Positions 34,141 to 43,712 of a stretch of DNA of 47,883 bases are shown one piece after another. The position numbers and the translations under genes are program-made. The first letter of the stretch is position 1; the number at the start of each line of letters is the position of its first letter. The notes under the pieces are model-generated. The model was not told the DNA's origin and searched no databases. It saw only the letters and a list, made by a program, of their open reading frames with translations. Source of the stretch: Planctomycetaceae bacterium (GTDB lineage Bacteria; Planctomycetota; Planctomycetia; Pirellulales; Pirellulaceae); assembly GCA_012959465.1 (NCBI GenBank), contig DUDC01000010.1, positions 1-47,883 of the forward strand. The letters run 5' to 3'.

Positions 34141-35007
34141 GTGGAATGTTTCCTGACGTTCATCTTCTTTACATTTGCAATTGCCTTCTTTGTCACCGCG
34201 ACAACTCGCGGTGGCGGAGGTCGCCACGTGACCGCCTACCGGACATTAGCTCAGCGGTACGGCGGCGTATGCGTGACCAACGGCGTCTGGGGGCGGCCCG
34301 CGGCTCGCTTTCGTTATGGCGAAGTTGCGGCGCACATCGAGGCCAAGAAGAACCGCACATTGGGCCGACACACAGAATCGCATCTTCAATGGAATGACTG
34401 CGATTTCGCCTGTATTCTCGTCCCAGCCCATGTGCAAGTTGGTTGGCGTTCGGCCTGGGGGTTGCACGAGGTGGAAAGTGAAGATCCAGTCTTCGACCGA
34501 CAGATGAAGATCTTGGCAAATGACCCGGTGGTTGCTAAGAGACTGTTTAGTGAAGGTGTACGGTGGCAAGTCCAGCGGCTATGCAAGCTGTTTGGTGATG
34601 GCCATGTGGAGCTCTTCTGGCGGAAGGGTCACCTGACCTGCCGGAAGCTCGGTTGGATGAGGACTTACGACGAGCTCGAGTATTTTTCGCGGGCTTTTTT
34701 TGAGTTATTTGACCAGAGTATGCTGACTCGCGTCGAAGGTATCGACTTTCTCGAGAGCGACGGAGCAGTTGCGATTGGCGACGCGGAATGCCAAATTTGC
34801 GGCGAACAAATCGTTGTCGACATGGTGTTTTGCAGTCGCTGTAAAACCCCTCACCACAGTGAGTGCTGGGAGTACTTCGGTGGCTGTTCCGTATTTGGTT
34901 GCCAGGAGTCTAAATTCATCACGCCTTTGATCGCTGAACCAACGGGCGACAAAGGGCAGAACGGAACTCGAAATAAGTGGGCAAATAAACCCACTGACGA
35001 GCTTTAA
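34141..35007 (+). CDS. Membrane-anchored prokaryotic RING-like protein (candidate E3)
   Basis: A 288-residue protein with an N-terminal membrane helix (about 4-17), a cytoplasmic region of about 200 residues that I do not recognise, and a C-terminal treble-clef module: CQIC (217-220), CSRC (231-234), HH (238-239), C242, C249 and C254. The CxxCG...CxxCxxPHHxxCW...GC layout fits the Prok-RING-1 type known from bacterial ubiquitin-like operons. It would serve as E3 or scaffold. The start is GTG 34141, with AGGAG nine bases before it; this places the helix at the N-terminus. The gene begins 13 bases after the E2-variant stop. Confidence 0.82.
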   Translation: MECFLTFIFFTFAIAFFVTATTRGGGGRHVTAYRTLAQRYGGVCVTNGVWGRPAARFRYGEVAAHIEAKKNRTLGRHTESHLQWNDCDFACILVPAHVQVGWRSAWGLHEVESEDPVFDRQMKILANDPVVAKRLFSEGVRWQVQRLCKLFGDGHVELFWRKGHLTCRKLGWMRTYDELEYFSRAFFELFDQSMLTRVEGIDFLESDGAVAIGDAECQICGEQIVVDMVFCSRCKTPHHSECWEYFGGCSVFGCQESKFITPLIAEPTGDKGQNGTRNKWANKPTDEL

Positions 35008-35032
35008 CGCCGCATGACCGCGTAACATTTCC

Positions 35033-35048
35033 GGCCGCGTACGCGGCC
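35033..35048. repeat. Perfect 16-base palindrome downstream of the RING gene
   Basis: The sequence GGCCGCGTACGCGGCC is its own reverse complement. It lies between two convergent genes and may form a cruciform or act with the next hairpin in stopping transcription. It lacks a T-run. Confidence 0.6.
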
Positions 35049-35059
35049 AATGCATGTAG

Positions 35060-35079
35060 CCGTGGGTGCCAGCCCACGG
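35060..35079. terminator. Hairpin between convergent RING and adenosyltransferase genes
   Basis: A seven-base stem, CCGTGGG against CCCACGG, with loop TGCCAG. It sits 6 bases from the adenosyltransferase stop and about 50 from the RING stop, so it probably acts in both directions, though no clear T-run follows. Similar CCGTGGG...CCCACGG elements are often dispersed in planctomycete genomes, so it could also be a repeat copy. Confidence 0.5.
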
Positions 35080-35084
35080 ATTGT

Positions 35085-35663
35085 CTATGGCGGAGCATCT
35101 CCATCCTGCACCGCCCTACCCCGCCACGCGAGCTCTGGCAATCCGGCCGTTTGATTGTTGTGCCTGGCCAGAACAAACAGCAGGTCTCCAAGTCGATTGA
35201 GGTACTCTAAAGCGATCTGCGATGTTTTTTGGTTTTCCGCATTGCGGATGAGTGAGACAAGTCGACGTTCCGCTCGACGGCAGATGGTTCGTGCCATGTG
35301 AAGCGTGCTGGCGGCGCGGGTGCCGGCTGGCAAGATGAAATTCTGCAATGGCGGCATCAAGTCATCGTACCGATCGATGGCCAATTCCAGCGATTCGACA
35401 CGGTCCTGCCTTTCGAAAGCAACTCCTTTGACACCCGGGTCGGGTGTGGCTAATTCGGCCCCAATATCGAACAGATCGGATTGGATTTCGCGAAGTAACG
35501 TCTCGACTTCATCTGCGAGCGATTCGCATCGAACCAATCCCAATGCAGCATTCAGTTCATCGACCGTGCCGTAGGCGTCGATCCGTGGATCGTCTTTCCA
35601 TACCCGCGGACCGCCGAAGAGTCCCGTTTGTCCTCCGTCGCCGGACTTCGTGTAGATCTTCAT
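35085..35663 (-). CDS. Cob(I)yrinic acid a,c-diamide adenosyltransferase (PduO type)
   Basis: A 192-residue enzyme that transfers the adenosyl group of ATP to cob(I)alamin. The N-terminus IYTKSGDGGQTGLFGG is the PduO-type ATP-binding motif, and the C-terminal part shows ARTICRRAERRL and LEYLNRLGDLLFVLAR. ATG 35663 is preceded by GGGGA and begins the conserved sequence; the longer open frame upstream overlaps the Nudix gene. It follows the Nudix gene by 13 bases on the same strand and is convergent with the ubiquitin-like operon. Confidence 0.94.
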   Translation of the reverse strand: MKIYTKSGDGGQTGLFGGPRVWKDDPRIDAYGTVDELNAALGLVRCESLADEVETLLREIQSDLFDIGAELATPDPGVKGVAFERQDRVESLELAIDRYDDLMPPLQNFILPAGTRAASTLHMARTICRRAERRLVSLIRNAENQKTSQIALEYLNRLGDLLFVLARHNNQTAGLPELAWRGRAVQDGDAPP

Positions 35664-35676
35664 GGTTTCCCCGTTT

Positions 35677-36105
35677 CTACTCGCACGCCGCCCGGTCACG
35701 CCAGTGTTCGTCGACGGCGCGAAGGAGCGAGTCAATGGTTGCGGTTTGGATTTCGTGTGGCGGCGACCAATCGAACCACTGAAAACCGATGTGTTCGGTG
35801 ATTTTCACGTCGCGAGGTGTTCTCAGTTCGGCAAGGAAAATGAGCAGCGTCTTCGTAAAGCGTGCTCTTCCCGAATATTGTACCGGGTACTGCGTCTGGA
35901 AACGGAATTCCCCGTCGATCTCAATATCGTGGGGTTGAATTCCAGTTTCCTCGCTGAGCTCCCTCAATGCGCAGTCTCCGTCCGTCTCGCCCGGATCGAC
36001 ATGACCCTTGGGCAGGTCCCATCGGTCGGCGTGTTTCATCAGTAAAAACTGAATGGTCGGTGTCGTTCGCCAAATAAGGAATCCACACGAACGAACGGGC
36101 ATCAT
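35677..36105 (-). CDS. Nudix hydrolase (Ap4A/RppH-like)
   Basis: A 142-residue protein with a perfect Nudix box (GX5EX7REUXEEXGU): GHVDPGETDGDCALRELSEE followed by TGI. The sequence before it (LMKHADRWDLPKGH) resembles diadenosine tetraphosphate hydrolases of the asymmetric type and RNA pyrophosphohydrolases. The open frame extends 40 codons further upstream, but this part looks unconserved; ATG 36105 was chosen without a good ribosome binding site, and ATG 36102 is equivalent. It is upstream of and probably co-transcribed with the adenosyltransferase gene. Confidence 0.88.
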   Translation of the reverse strand: MMPVRSCGFLIWRTTPTIQFLLMKHADRWDLPKGHVDPGETDGDCALRELSEETGIQPHDIEIDGEFRFQTQYPVQYSGRARFTKTLLIFLAELRTPRDVKITEHIGFQWFDWSPPHEIQTATIDSLLRAVDEHWRDRAACE

Positions 36106-36498
36106 GGCTGCGCTCAAAGGGCTGTTGAGGGGTTGAGTCGAGAGTTGAGGATGTTTGTTGACGGCGCCGATCGCTGTTTGGGCAGCGGAAACGGCATCGT
36201 AGCACCGCCTACTCACGCGTGACAAGCGGAGGCCAAAAGCGGCGGCAGGTCACCAATTTCATACTTTGCTCCGCCGCTGAGCCATCATTCCTATGCACCC
36301 GGTCTCTTTACTTTCCCCTTTTTCAAGGATACGCTATGCGGCAAATGGTCATTTCACATAGGCACGCGGGAACGTGGCGAATGACTCGCTAGCGCGGTGA
36401 TGGGGCCCTCATCCTTTTGGACGGCGCATTTTTTGGTTAGTGGCCAAAATCGGTGGTGCGGTGTCCAGTTCCATCTAATCATAGGCGGAGTATTTAAG
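36106..36498. other. Divergent intergenic region between the Nudix gene and amt
   Basis: About 390 bases containing both promoters. An inverted repeat AGCGGCGG (36238-36245) with CCGCCGCT (36271-36278) has a 25-base spacer. I looked for a sigma-54 site (GG-N10-GC) ahead of amt and found none that fits. GGAG at 36487-36490 serves the amt GTG. Confidence 0.4.
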
Positions 36499-38333
<1,835 letters not shown>

Positions 38334-38376
38334 CGGTAGCGGCGACTCCACACGAGGGGGATTGCCACGAATGCCG

Positions 38377-38382
38377 TATAAT
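38377..38382 (+). promoter_or_regulatory. Candidate -10 element for glnD
   Basis: A perfect TATAAT lies immediately before the terminator stem. No good -35 element is present at 17 bases. A transcript from it would start near 38389, inside the left arm of the hairpin. Confidence 0.35.
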
Positions 38383-38384
38383 CA

Positions 38385-38421
38385 AGCAGAGGTCGCGGCC
38401 TACCCGTGACCTCTGCTTTTT
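38385..38421 (+). terminator. Rho-independent terminator between glnB and glnD
   Basis: A 14-base stem (AGCAGAGGTCGCGG with CCGTGACCTCTGCT, one G-U pair) and a five-base loop are followed by TTTTT. It ends 40 bases before the glnD ATG, so it should stop most of the amt-glnB transcript. Confidence 0.9.
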
Positions 38422-38461
38422 CGTGTAATAGAGACGATGATGTTAGGAACGAGATCGTGAC

Positions 38462-41095
38462 ATGGATAATGTGCGGATGAAACCGGCTGTAGAAGCGGCA
38501 AGGCAGCGTCTTGCTGAGGGCCGGGCCAAAATCTTGCAACAGCACAATCGCGGCTCGTTGGGCATTCAGATCGGAGCCAAGATATCCGACCTAATTGACG
38601 ACGTCGTGCTCGATGTGTTTACGGCAGCATTGGAGGATCTGGCGGACTCTGAGCTGGCAAAAGACGTCTCTCTCGTCGCCCACAGCGGCTACGGTCGTCG
38701 GGATATGGCCCCCTTTTCCGACGTCGATCTCATGCTGCTGCACGCCCGCGGTGAAGATGATCGAGTGGCCCCGCTGGCTCGCCAACTGACGCAGGATCTA
38801 GTCGACTCGGGAATGGACCTCGGCTTCAGTTTGCGCCGCTCTAAGGAGGCGGTTCAGCTGGGAATGAAGGATCCGAGCGTTCTTACCGCGCTCGCCGAAT
38901 CGCGTTGGCTCGGTGGAAACGAGGCCCGGTTCGAGCGTTTCATGACGCGCCTCAGGCGTGAGACGAAACGTCGCGCAGGCAGTCTCCTTCAAGGTATCGA
39001 TCACGCGCGACGCGAAGAACGTTTGCAGTACGGCGACACGGTCCATTTGCTTTGTCCCAACGTGAAGCGATCGCGAGGCGGTCTACGCGATATCCAACTG
39101 GTACGATGGGTTGGATTCGTTCTCTACGGCACGAGCAACCTCAGGCAACTTGAGCAATTGGGAGCGCTGGTCCCAGACGAACGCCGCACATTGCGAGACG
39201 CTTCCGAGTTTCTGTTGCAGTTACGCAATGAATTGCATTTCCATGCGGGAAAATCTCAGGACAACTTGGAGAAGGTGGAGCAAGTGCGTTTGGCGGGCGT
39301 TTACGGTTTTGAGGAATCGTGTGGGTTGCTTCCTGTCGAACAATTCATGCGAGAGTACTTTGAGCACACCAGCAATGTCCGTTATATCTCGTCGAATTTC
39401 TTGGCGACGGCAAAGGGTCGCTCGTCGATTGTTGTATTCTTCGGGAATCTGTTTAGTCGCTCGGATGGTCGCGAGTATCGCATCGGGCCTCGGCGCATTC
39501 GAGCGACCAAATTGGGTCTAGAAAAGTTGCAAGGAGATTTTGCCGAGATTCTCCGCTTGATGGTTCTTGCCAATTTGCTCAACCGTTGGATTGACCACGA
39601 CACCTGGCAGGCGATTCGAATCGACATGATGACCCGTAAACAAGTGCCGTTGACACCCTTGGCGATCGAGCGGTTCCTTGCTCTGTTGGCTCAACCGACT
39701 CGGCTGGCGGAGTTACTTCGACGCTTGCATCAACTCCGCGTACTCGAGCATCTTGTTCCGCCGATGGAGCATGCTAGATCACTGTTGCAGTTCAATGAGT
39801 ATCACAAGTATACGATAGACGAACATTGTCTCCTCGCCGTCCAAAAAGTGACGGACATGAATGATGACAAGACAGTGCTCGGTGAGATCTATCGAGACTT
39901 GCGGAAGAAGAAAATTCTGCACTTGGCGCTACTGCTCCACGATCTTGGCAAGGGCTTCCCGGATGACCACAGTATTGTGGGTGCACGTTTGGCCGAAGAG
40001 ACCTGCCGTCATTTGCGAATGTCGACTCGAGAAGTCGAGCTGATTCGGTTCTTAGTCGAGAAGCATTTGCGGTTGGCGCACGTCGCATTTCGTCATGATT
40101 TAACCGACGATCGAGTCATTTTAGAGTTTGCCGCTGAAGTCGGCAGCCTGGAGCGGTTGCGACTGCTCTTGTTATTGACGTGTGCAGATATTGCTGCCGT
40201 TGGGCCTGGGGTATTGAATAAATGGAAAAAAGACCTGCTTATTGAATTGTACGAGCGTACCCGTGCGCAGCTCTCGGGTGAAATACCGTCGAACGTGTTG
40301 CGAGAAGAGAGTGCTCGAGAGGCACTGCTCAAACGGATCAAAAACCACAAGAATGAAGAGTGGCTCCGCCGTCAGATCGAGTGCCTGCCGCGTGGGCTGC
40401 TGATCGCCGGGAAGGAACGTGATACGCTGGAAATCCTCGATCGACTACACGGCGTTCGTCATGATCGAGCTGTGGCCTGGGGACGTTACGATGAAGAACG
40501 AAATGCAGTGGAATACACGGTCGGCGCCTTCGAACACATCTCACCGGGTATTTTTCATCGACTGACCGGCGCCCTATCCAGCAAGCGGCTACCTATTTTG
40601 TCGGCGGAGATTCACACATTAGCCGAAGGCCTCGTGTTAGATCGATTCTACGTCCAGGACCTCGACTTTGCCCCACCGCCACCTGCGGATCGAATAGCCG
40701 ATGTCACCGCGGCACTTGTAAAGTCCTTGACCGATCCCACCGAAGTGCCACCTCGATTTCGCTCCGTGTGGAAAACGACAAAAGACGAACCTGTCGAACA
40801 CCTTCCGACTCAAGTCCGTCTCGATAATTCGACTTCGGATCGCTACACGATTGTGACCATTTTTTCCTATGACCGCTTGGGGTTGTTGTACTCGATTACT
40901 CACGCCCTTTATATGCTCGGTTTGTCGGTGCGAGTTGCGAAGGTGAGCACATATTTGGACCAGATTGTTGACGTGTTCCACGTCACTGACGGTCTGGGAC
41001 GAAAGATCGAAGACGAACCGAGGCTGCAAGAAATTCGCGCAAGGCTAGAAGCTGCGATTGAAGATAAACTGCAAATGACATCCGGAACTTCGTGA
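38462..41095 (+). CDS. glnD: PII uridylyltransferase / uridylyl-removing enzyme
   Basis: An 877-residue bifunctional nitrogen sensor. The nucleotidyltransferase motif GYGRRDMAPFSDVDLMLL starts at residue 76, with D87 and D89 as metal ligands. The HD domain for UMP removal has HCLLAV and LLLHDLGKGFPDDHS. Two ACT domains at the C-terminus (AFEHISPGIFHRLTGAL and FSYDRLGLLYSITHAL) would bind glutamine. Length matches the family. The ribosome binding site is weak; a second in-frame ATG lies five codons later. Confidence 0.95.
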   Translation: MDNVRMKPAVEAARQRLAEGRAKILQQHNRGSLGIQIGAKISDLIDDVVLDVFTAALEDLADSELAKDVSLVAHSGYGRRDMAPFSDVDLMLLHARGEDDRVAPLARQLTQDLVDSGMDLGFSLRRSKEAVQLGMKDPSVLTALAESRWLGGNEARFERFMTRLRRETKRRAGSLLQGIDHARREERLQYGDTVHLLCPNVKRSRGGLRDIQLVRWVGFVLYGTSNLRQLEQLGALVPDERRTLRDASEFLLQLRNELHFHAGKSQDNLEKVEQVRLAGVYGFEESCGLLPVEQFMREYFEHTSNVRYISSNFLATAKGRSSIVVFFGNLFSRSDGREYRIGPRRIRATKLGLEKLQGDFAEILRLMVLANLLNRWIDHDTWQAIRIDMMTRKQVPLTPLAIERFLALLAQPTRLAELLRRLHQLRVLEHLVPPMEHARSLLQFNEYHKYTIDEHCLLAVQKVTDMNDDKTVLGEIYRDLRKKKILHLALLLHDLGKGFPDDHSIVGARLAEETCRHLRMSTREVELIRFLVEKHLRLAHVAFRHDLTDDRVILEFAAEVGSLERLRLLLLLTCADIAAVGPGVLNKWKKDLLIELYERTRAQLSGEIPSNVLREESAREALLKRIKNHKNEEWLRRQIECLPRGLLIAGKERDTLEILDRLHGVRHDRAVAWGRYDEERNAVEYTVGAFEHISPGIFHRLTGALSSKRLPILSAEIHTLAEGLVLDRFYVQDLDFAPPPPADRIADVTAALVKSLTDPTEVPPRFRSVWKTTKDEPVEHLPTQVRLDNSTSDRYTIVTIFSYDRLGLLYSITHALYMLGLSVRVAKVSTYLDQIVDVFHVTDGLGRKIEDEPRLQEIRARLEAAIEDKLQMTSGTS

Positions 41096-41169
41096 TTGCT
41101 TGGTGGCCGGACTGCAGCCCTAGTCATGGGCGCTGAGTGGTGGAAACCCGAATGTGTGTGAATGTGTGG

Positions 41170-41192
41170 CATTGGCTTTGCCAGTGTTTTTT
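41170..41192 (+). terminator. Rho-independent terminator of glnD
   Basis: CATTGGC and GCCAGTG form a seven-base stem (one G-U pair) around a TTT loop, followed by TTTTTT. It lies 75 bases after the glnD stop, in the gap between the convergent glnD and sulfotransferase genes. Confidence 0.8.
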
Positions 41193-41291
41193 CCTTGGCC
41201 CCCACGGCTCCATGCTGGCACCGCGTTCGGGGCTGGGTTGGTTATCGGCACGTTTCGCAGTCCGCGGGATGACACCGTCATAGGGACGTGG

Positions 41292-42584
41292 CTACACACT
41301 TCGGCCTTGATCGCCGACAGCTGCGGCCAACGCTTGTTCGACGGCGTCACCATATTCGTAGCGATCAATGTAGTTGGCCCAGCGAGTCTTGATCTCTCGG
41401 ATCAAATCCGCAGAGACGCCAGAGTGAATATTCGGTTGATAGTCGCGACGTTTAGCGACGAAAGCTTCGAGTTGCGGCCTAAGGCTGTCAAATCCTCCCA
41501 GCTCCATTTGCTCGTAGAGCTTCTCCATCTGCTGGACAGGGTCGGCGACCATATCTTCATAGCGTATTTCATGCAGTCGATTTGCGGTGATCTGCGATCG
41601 CTGTTTCTCAAAGCCGTTGTACATTCGTTCAAATGCTTCGAAAACGAACGAGTCCAGTTGATTGGATTTGGGAATCTGAAAACCCTGCGTGCGGTCTAAC
41701 GTCTGCCACAACCGACGTGTCGACTGGAAGATCTTGATCGGGTTCCGCACGATGTGGACGAATTGGGCTCCCGGAAACATCTCGTCCAGGTGTCCGATCC
41801 GTCCGGTGTGTGGAGGTGACTTCAAGACGAGTCGTTCGGGACGAGCGACGGTCAGCACGCTGATGAATCGCTTGATGGCGTTTTGCCAGGCCAATAGCGT
41901 CTTCGAGTCGACGTCCATGTCTAGTGTCTCGATGAACGGTGGCGGGTCGTTCGGGAACGCACATCGAAAAAGAGGGGAGGGAGCTCCTAAGCTGCACAAT
42001 CCGAATTCGTCCTCCTGGGGGAGATCGAATCCGACGGGCATGTTGTCCATGGGCCGCCGGGAAGGAAGGAGAAACCAAATCAACTTGGGCACAAAGCCAC
42101 CGGTCAAGAGGAAATGGTGAGGCGCGAAACACTCGTAGGTTGTCGGTGCCGTTAGACGCTCGTCTTGGAAAAATAACTCATGTAGGAATGTCGTGCCACT
42201 CCGCCAATGTCCGATGATAAAGATCGGCGGCTGTTCGAGTTTTGCTTCGCGGAGACGACGGCCGTATATGACTGATTGAACGACGGAGAGGACCGAGTTG
42301 ATGCTGGCAAATCCAGCCACCATCACTGCCATCGGGACTTTGATCGGATGAACTCGGAATCGATGTTTCGCCATCAGCCGCAAGAAGTCGGGCAAGTTCA
42401 TTCCATGCCAAAAGCGCGGCGCGTAGAACGGGTAGGCGTTAGCGGGCGAAGAGGAAGTTGAAGGCGATGCTGCCTGTTTGGTCGTCGTCATGCGAGAAGT
42501 TGCGGTTCCGTTTTCTTCCGGGACTTGCGCTTGCTGGTATTGTAGCCCGGACTGTGGAGATTTGTCAGTCGGGCGACGCGTCAA
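41292..42584 (-). CDS. PAPS-dependent sulfotransferase
   Basis: A 430-residue cytoplasmic enzyme with the two PAPS motifs: GHWRSGTTFLHELF (5'-phosphosulfate loop) and VHIVRNPIKIFQSTRRLW (3'-phosphate site). It belongs to the family that sulfates carbohydrates or other small acceptors; the acceptor is unknown. A hydrophobic stretch near residues 84-105 may associate with the membrane. The start is taken as TTG 42584, since GGAG stands nine bases before it; ATG 42491 (399 residues) has none. The gene begins 24 bases after the flhB stop on the same strand, so it is likely transcribed with the flagellar operon. Confidence 0.87.
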   Translation of the reverse strand: MTRRPTDKSPQSGLQYQQAQVPEENGTATSRMTTTKQAASPSTSSSPANAYPFYAPRFWHGMNLPDFLRLMAKHRFRVHPIKVPMAVMVAGFASINSVLSVVQSVIYGRRLREAKLEQPPIFIIGHWRSGTTFLHELFFQDERLTAPTTYECFAPHHFLLTGGFVPKLIWFLLPSRRPMDNMPVGFDLPQEDEFGLCSLGAPSPLFRCAFPNDPPPFIETLDMDVDSKTLLAWQNAIKRFISVLTVARPERLVLKSPPHTGRIGHLDEMFPGAQFVHIVRNPIKIFQSTRRLWQTLDRTQGFQIPKSNQLDSFVFEAFERMYNGFEKQRSQITANRLHEIRYEDMVADPVQQMEKLYEQMELGGFDSLRPQLEAFVAKRRDYQPNIHSGVSADLIREIKTRWANYIDRYEYGDAVEQALAAAVGDQGRSV

Positions 42585-42608
42585 ATTGATTTTCTCCGGT
42601 CCTTTGGG

Positions 42609-43688
42609 CTAGGCGGCTGGACGGGGGGCGTTTTCCCCCTTGAGCTCGTAGACATATCGAAGGATTTTCGCCACGACGGCATACTGTTCCGATGGGATGG
42701 CTTCGTTCACTTCGACTTCTTTGTAGAGGGATTGGGCAAGTTCTTTGCGTTCGACGATCGGTATGTCATTTTCTAGTGCCAGCCGCCGAATGCGTTGGGC
42801 AAGTACCCCCGCTCCCTTGGCTAGGACAAGTGGCGCTGGCATCGTCTCGAAATCGTAGCGGATTGCGATGGCTAATTCTGTTGGATTGGTCACGACCACA
42901 TCCGCTTTGGGCACGATGCTCGCCATCCGATTGAGAGTCAGTTGCCGTTGGATGGCTCGCCGACGAGCGGCAATCTGCGGATCGCCTGAGAGAATCTTCA
43001 TTTCGTCACGGATCTCCTGATCCGTCATCATCAGGTCCTTATTGAATTTCCATCGCTGGAAAAGATAATCGAGCAGTGCCAAGACGAGTAGGGCGACGCC
43101 GATTTTCAGAGCCGTCCAGAGGGCCGTTTCGACGAGGAATACGCTCATCTCACCGATTGGTATCGCCGCCATCCCGAGAATGGCCGCTCGCTGGCCCCAC
43201 AAACTAATGACAGCAACACCAGCTATGATGATGACTTTGAAAAGTCCAAACAGGAGACGTACGAAACCGCTCACCGCGAAAATGCGTTTCAAGCCCGACA
43301 TGGGATTGAGCCGCTTGATATCCAGGTTGAGTTTCTCGGGAAGAAACAGCAATCCAGTTTGGCCGATATTGGCTACAATCGCCGCCAATAGGAGGGCCCC
43401 GAGGGCCGGAATGAGAATCAGGCCCAATTCCCATGCGTCGCGTTGTAGTAGCCAAGTGGTTGTATTTGCATCGACCTGCAATGACGGCCTGTCCGCCAAT
43501 TTGCTGTGGAATATCTTCACGAAGTACGCCGAGAACTTGTGTCCGTTGACCAGTATCAGGGCCACCCCGACGACCAACAAAATAGCCGAGGCAAGGTCTT
43601 GGCTGCGGGCAACTTGTCCTTGCTCGCGCGCCTGCTGCCGACGAAATGGCGTCGCTTCGTGTCGCTTGTCACCAAGTTGATCGGCCAT
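42609..43688 (-). CDS. flhB: Flagellar export switch protein FlhB
   Basis: A 359-residue export-gate protein. The N-terminus (DKRHEATPFRRQQAREQGQVA) is typical, followed by four membrane helices. The C-terminal cytoplasmic domain has the autocleavage motif N268-P269-T270; the fourth residue is Glu (NPTE) instead of the common His. FlhB switches export from hook to filament substrates. It follows fliR by 24 bases. Confidence 0.95.
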   Translation of the reverse strand: MADQLGDKRHEATPFRRQQAREQGQVARSQDLASAILLVVGVALILVNGHKFSAYFVKIFHSKLADRPSLQVDANTTTWLLQRDAWELGLILIPALGALLLAAIVANIGQTGLLFLPEKLNLDIKRLNPMSGLKRIFAVSGFVRLLFGLFKVIIIAGVAVISLWGQRAAILGMAAIPIGEMSVFLVETALWTALKIGVALLVLALLDYLFQRWKFNKDLMMTDQEIRDEMKILSGDPQIAARRRAIQRQLTLNRMASIVPKADVVVTNPTELAIAIRYDFETMPAPLVLAKGAGVLAQRIRRLALENDIPIVERKELAQSLYKEVEVNEAIPSEQYAVVAKILRYVYELKGENAPRPAA

Positions 43689-43712
43689 GGCGGAGACGCC
43701 TCTTCCAGAGTG

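Noticed and set aside
29103-35007. Ubl operon as a Bil-type or CBASS-linked antiphage system
   Set aside because: There is no cyclase, effector nuclease or other defence gene nearby, and the gene set differs from the four-gene Bil order. Defence stays possible but has no direct support here.
36340-36420. Sigma-54 promoter ahead of amt (GGCACG near 36362)
   Set aside because: The GC of the -12 element is not at the required ten-base distance from the GG.
42870-42890. NPTE in FlhB as a missing autocleavage site
   Set aside because: Cleavage is between Asn and Pro, and both are present with Thr; the fourth residue varies in the family.
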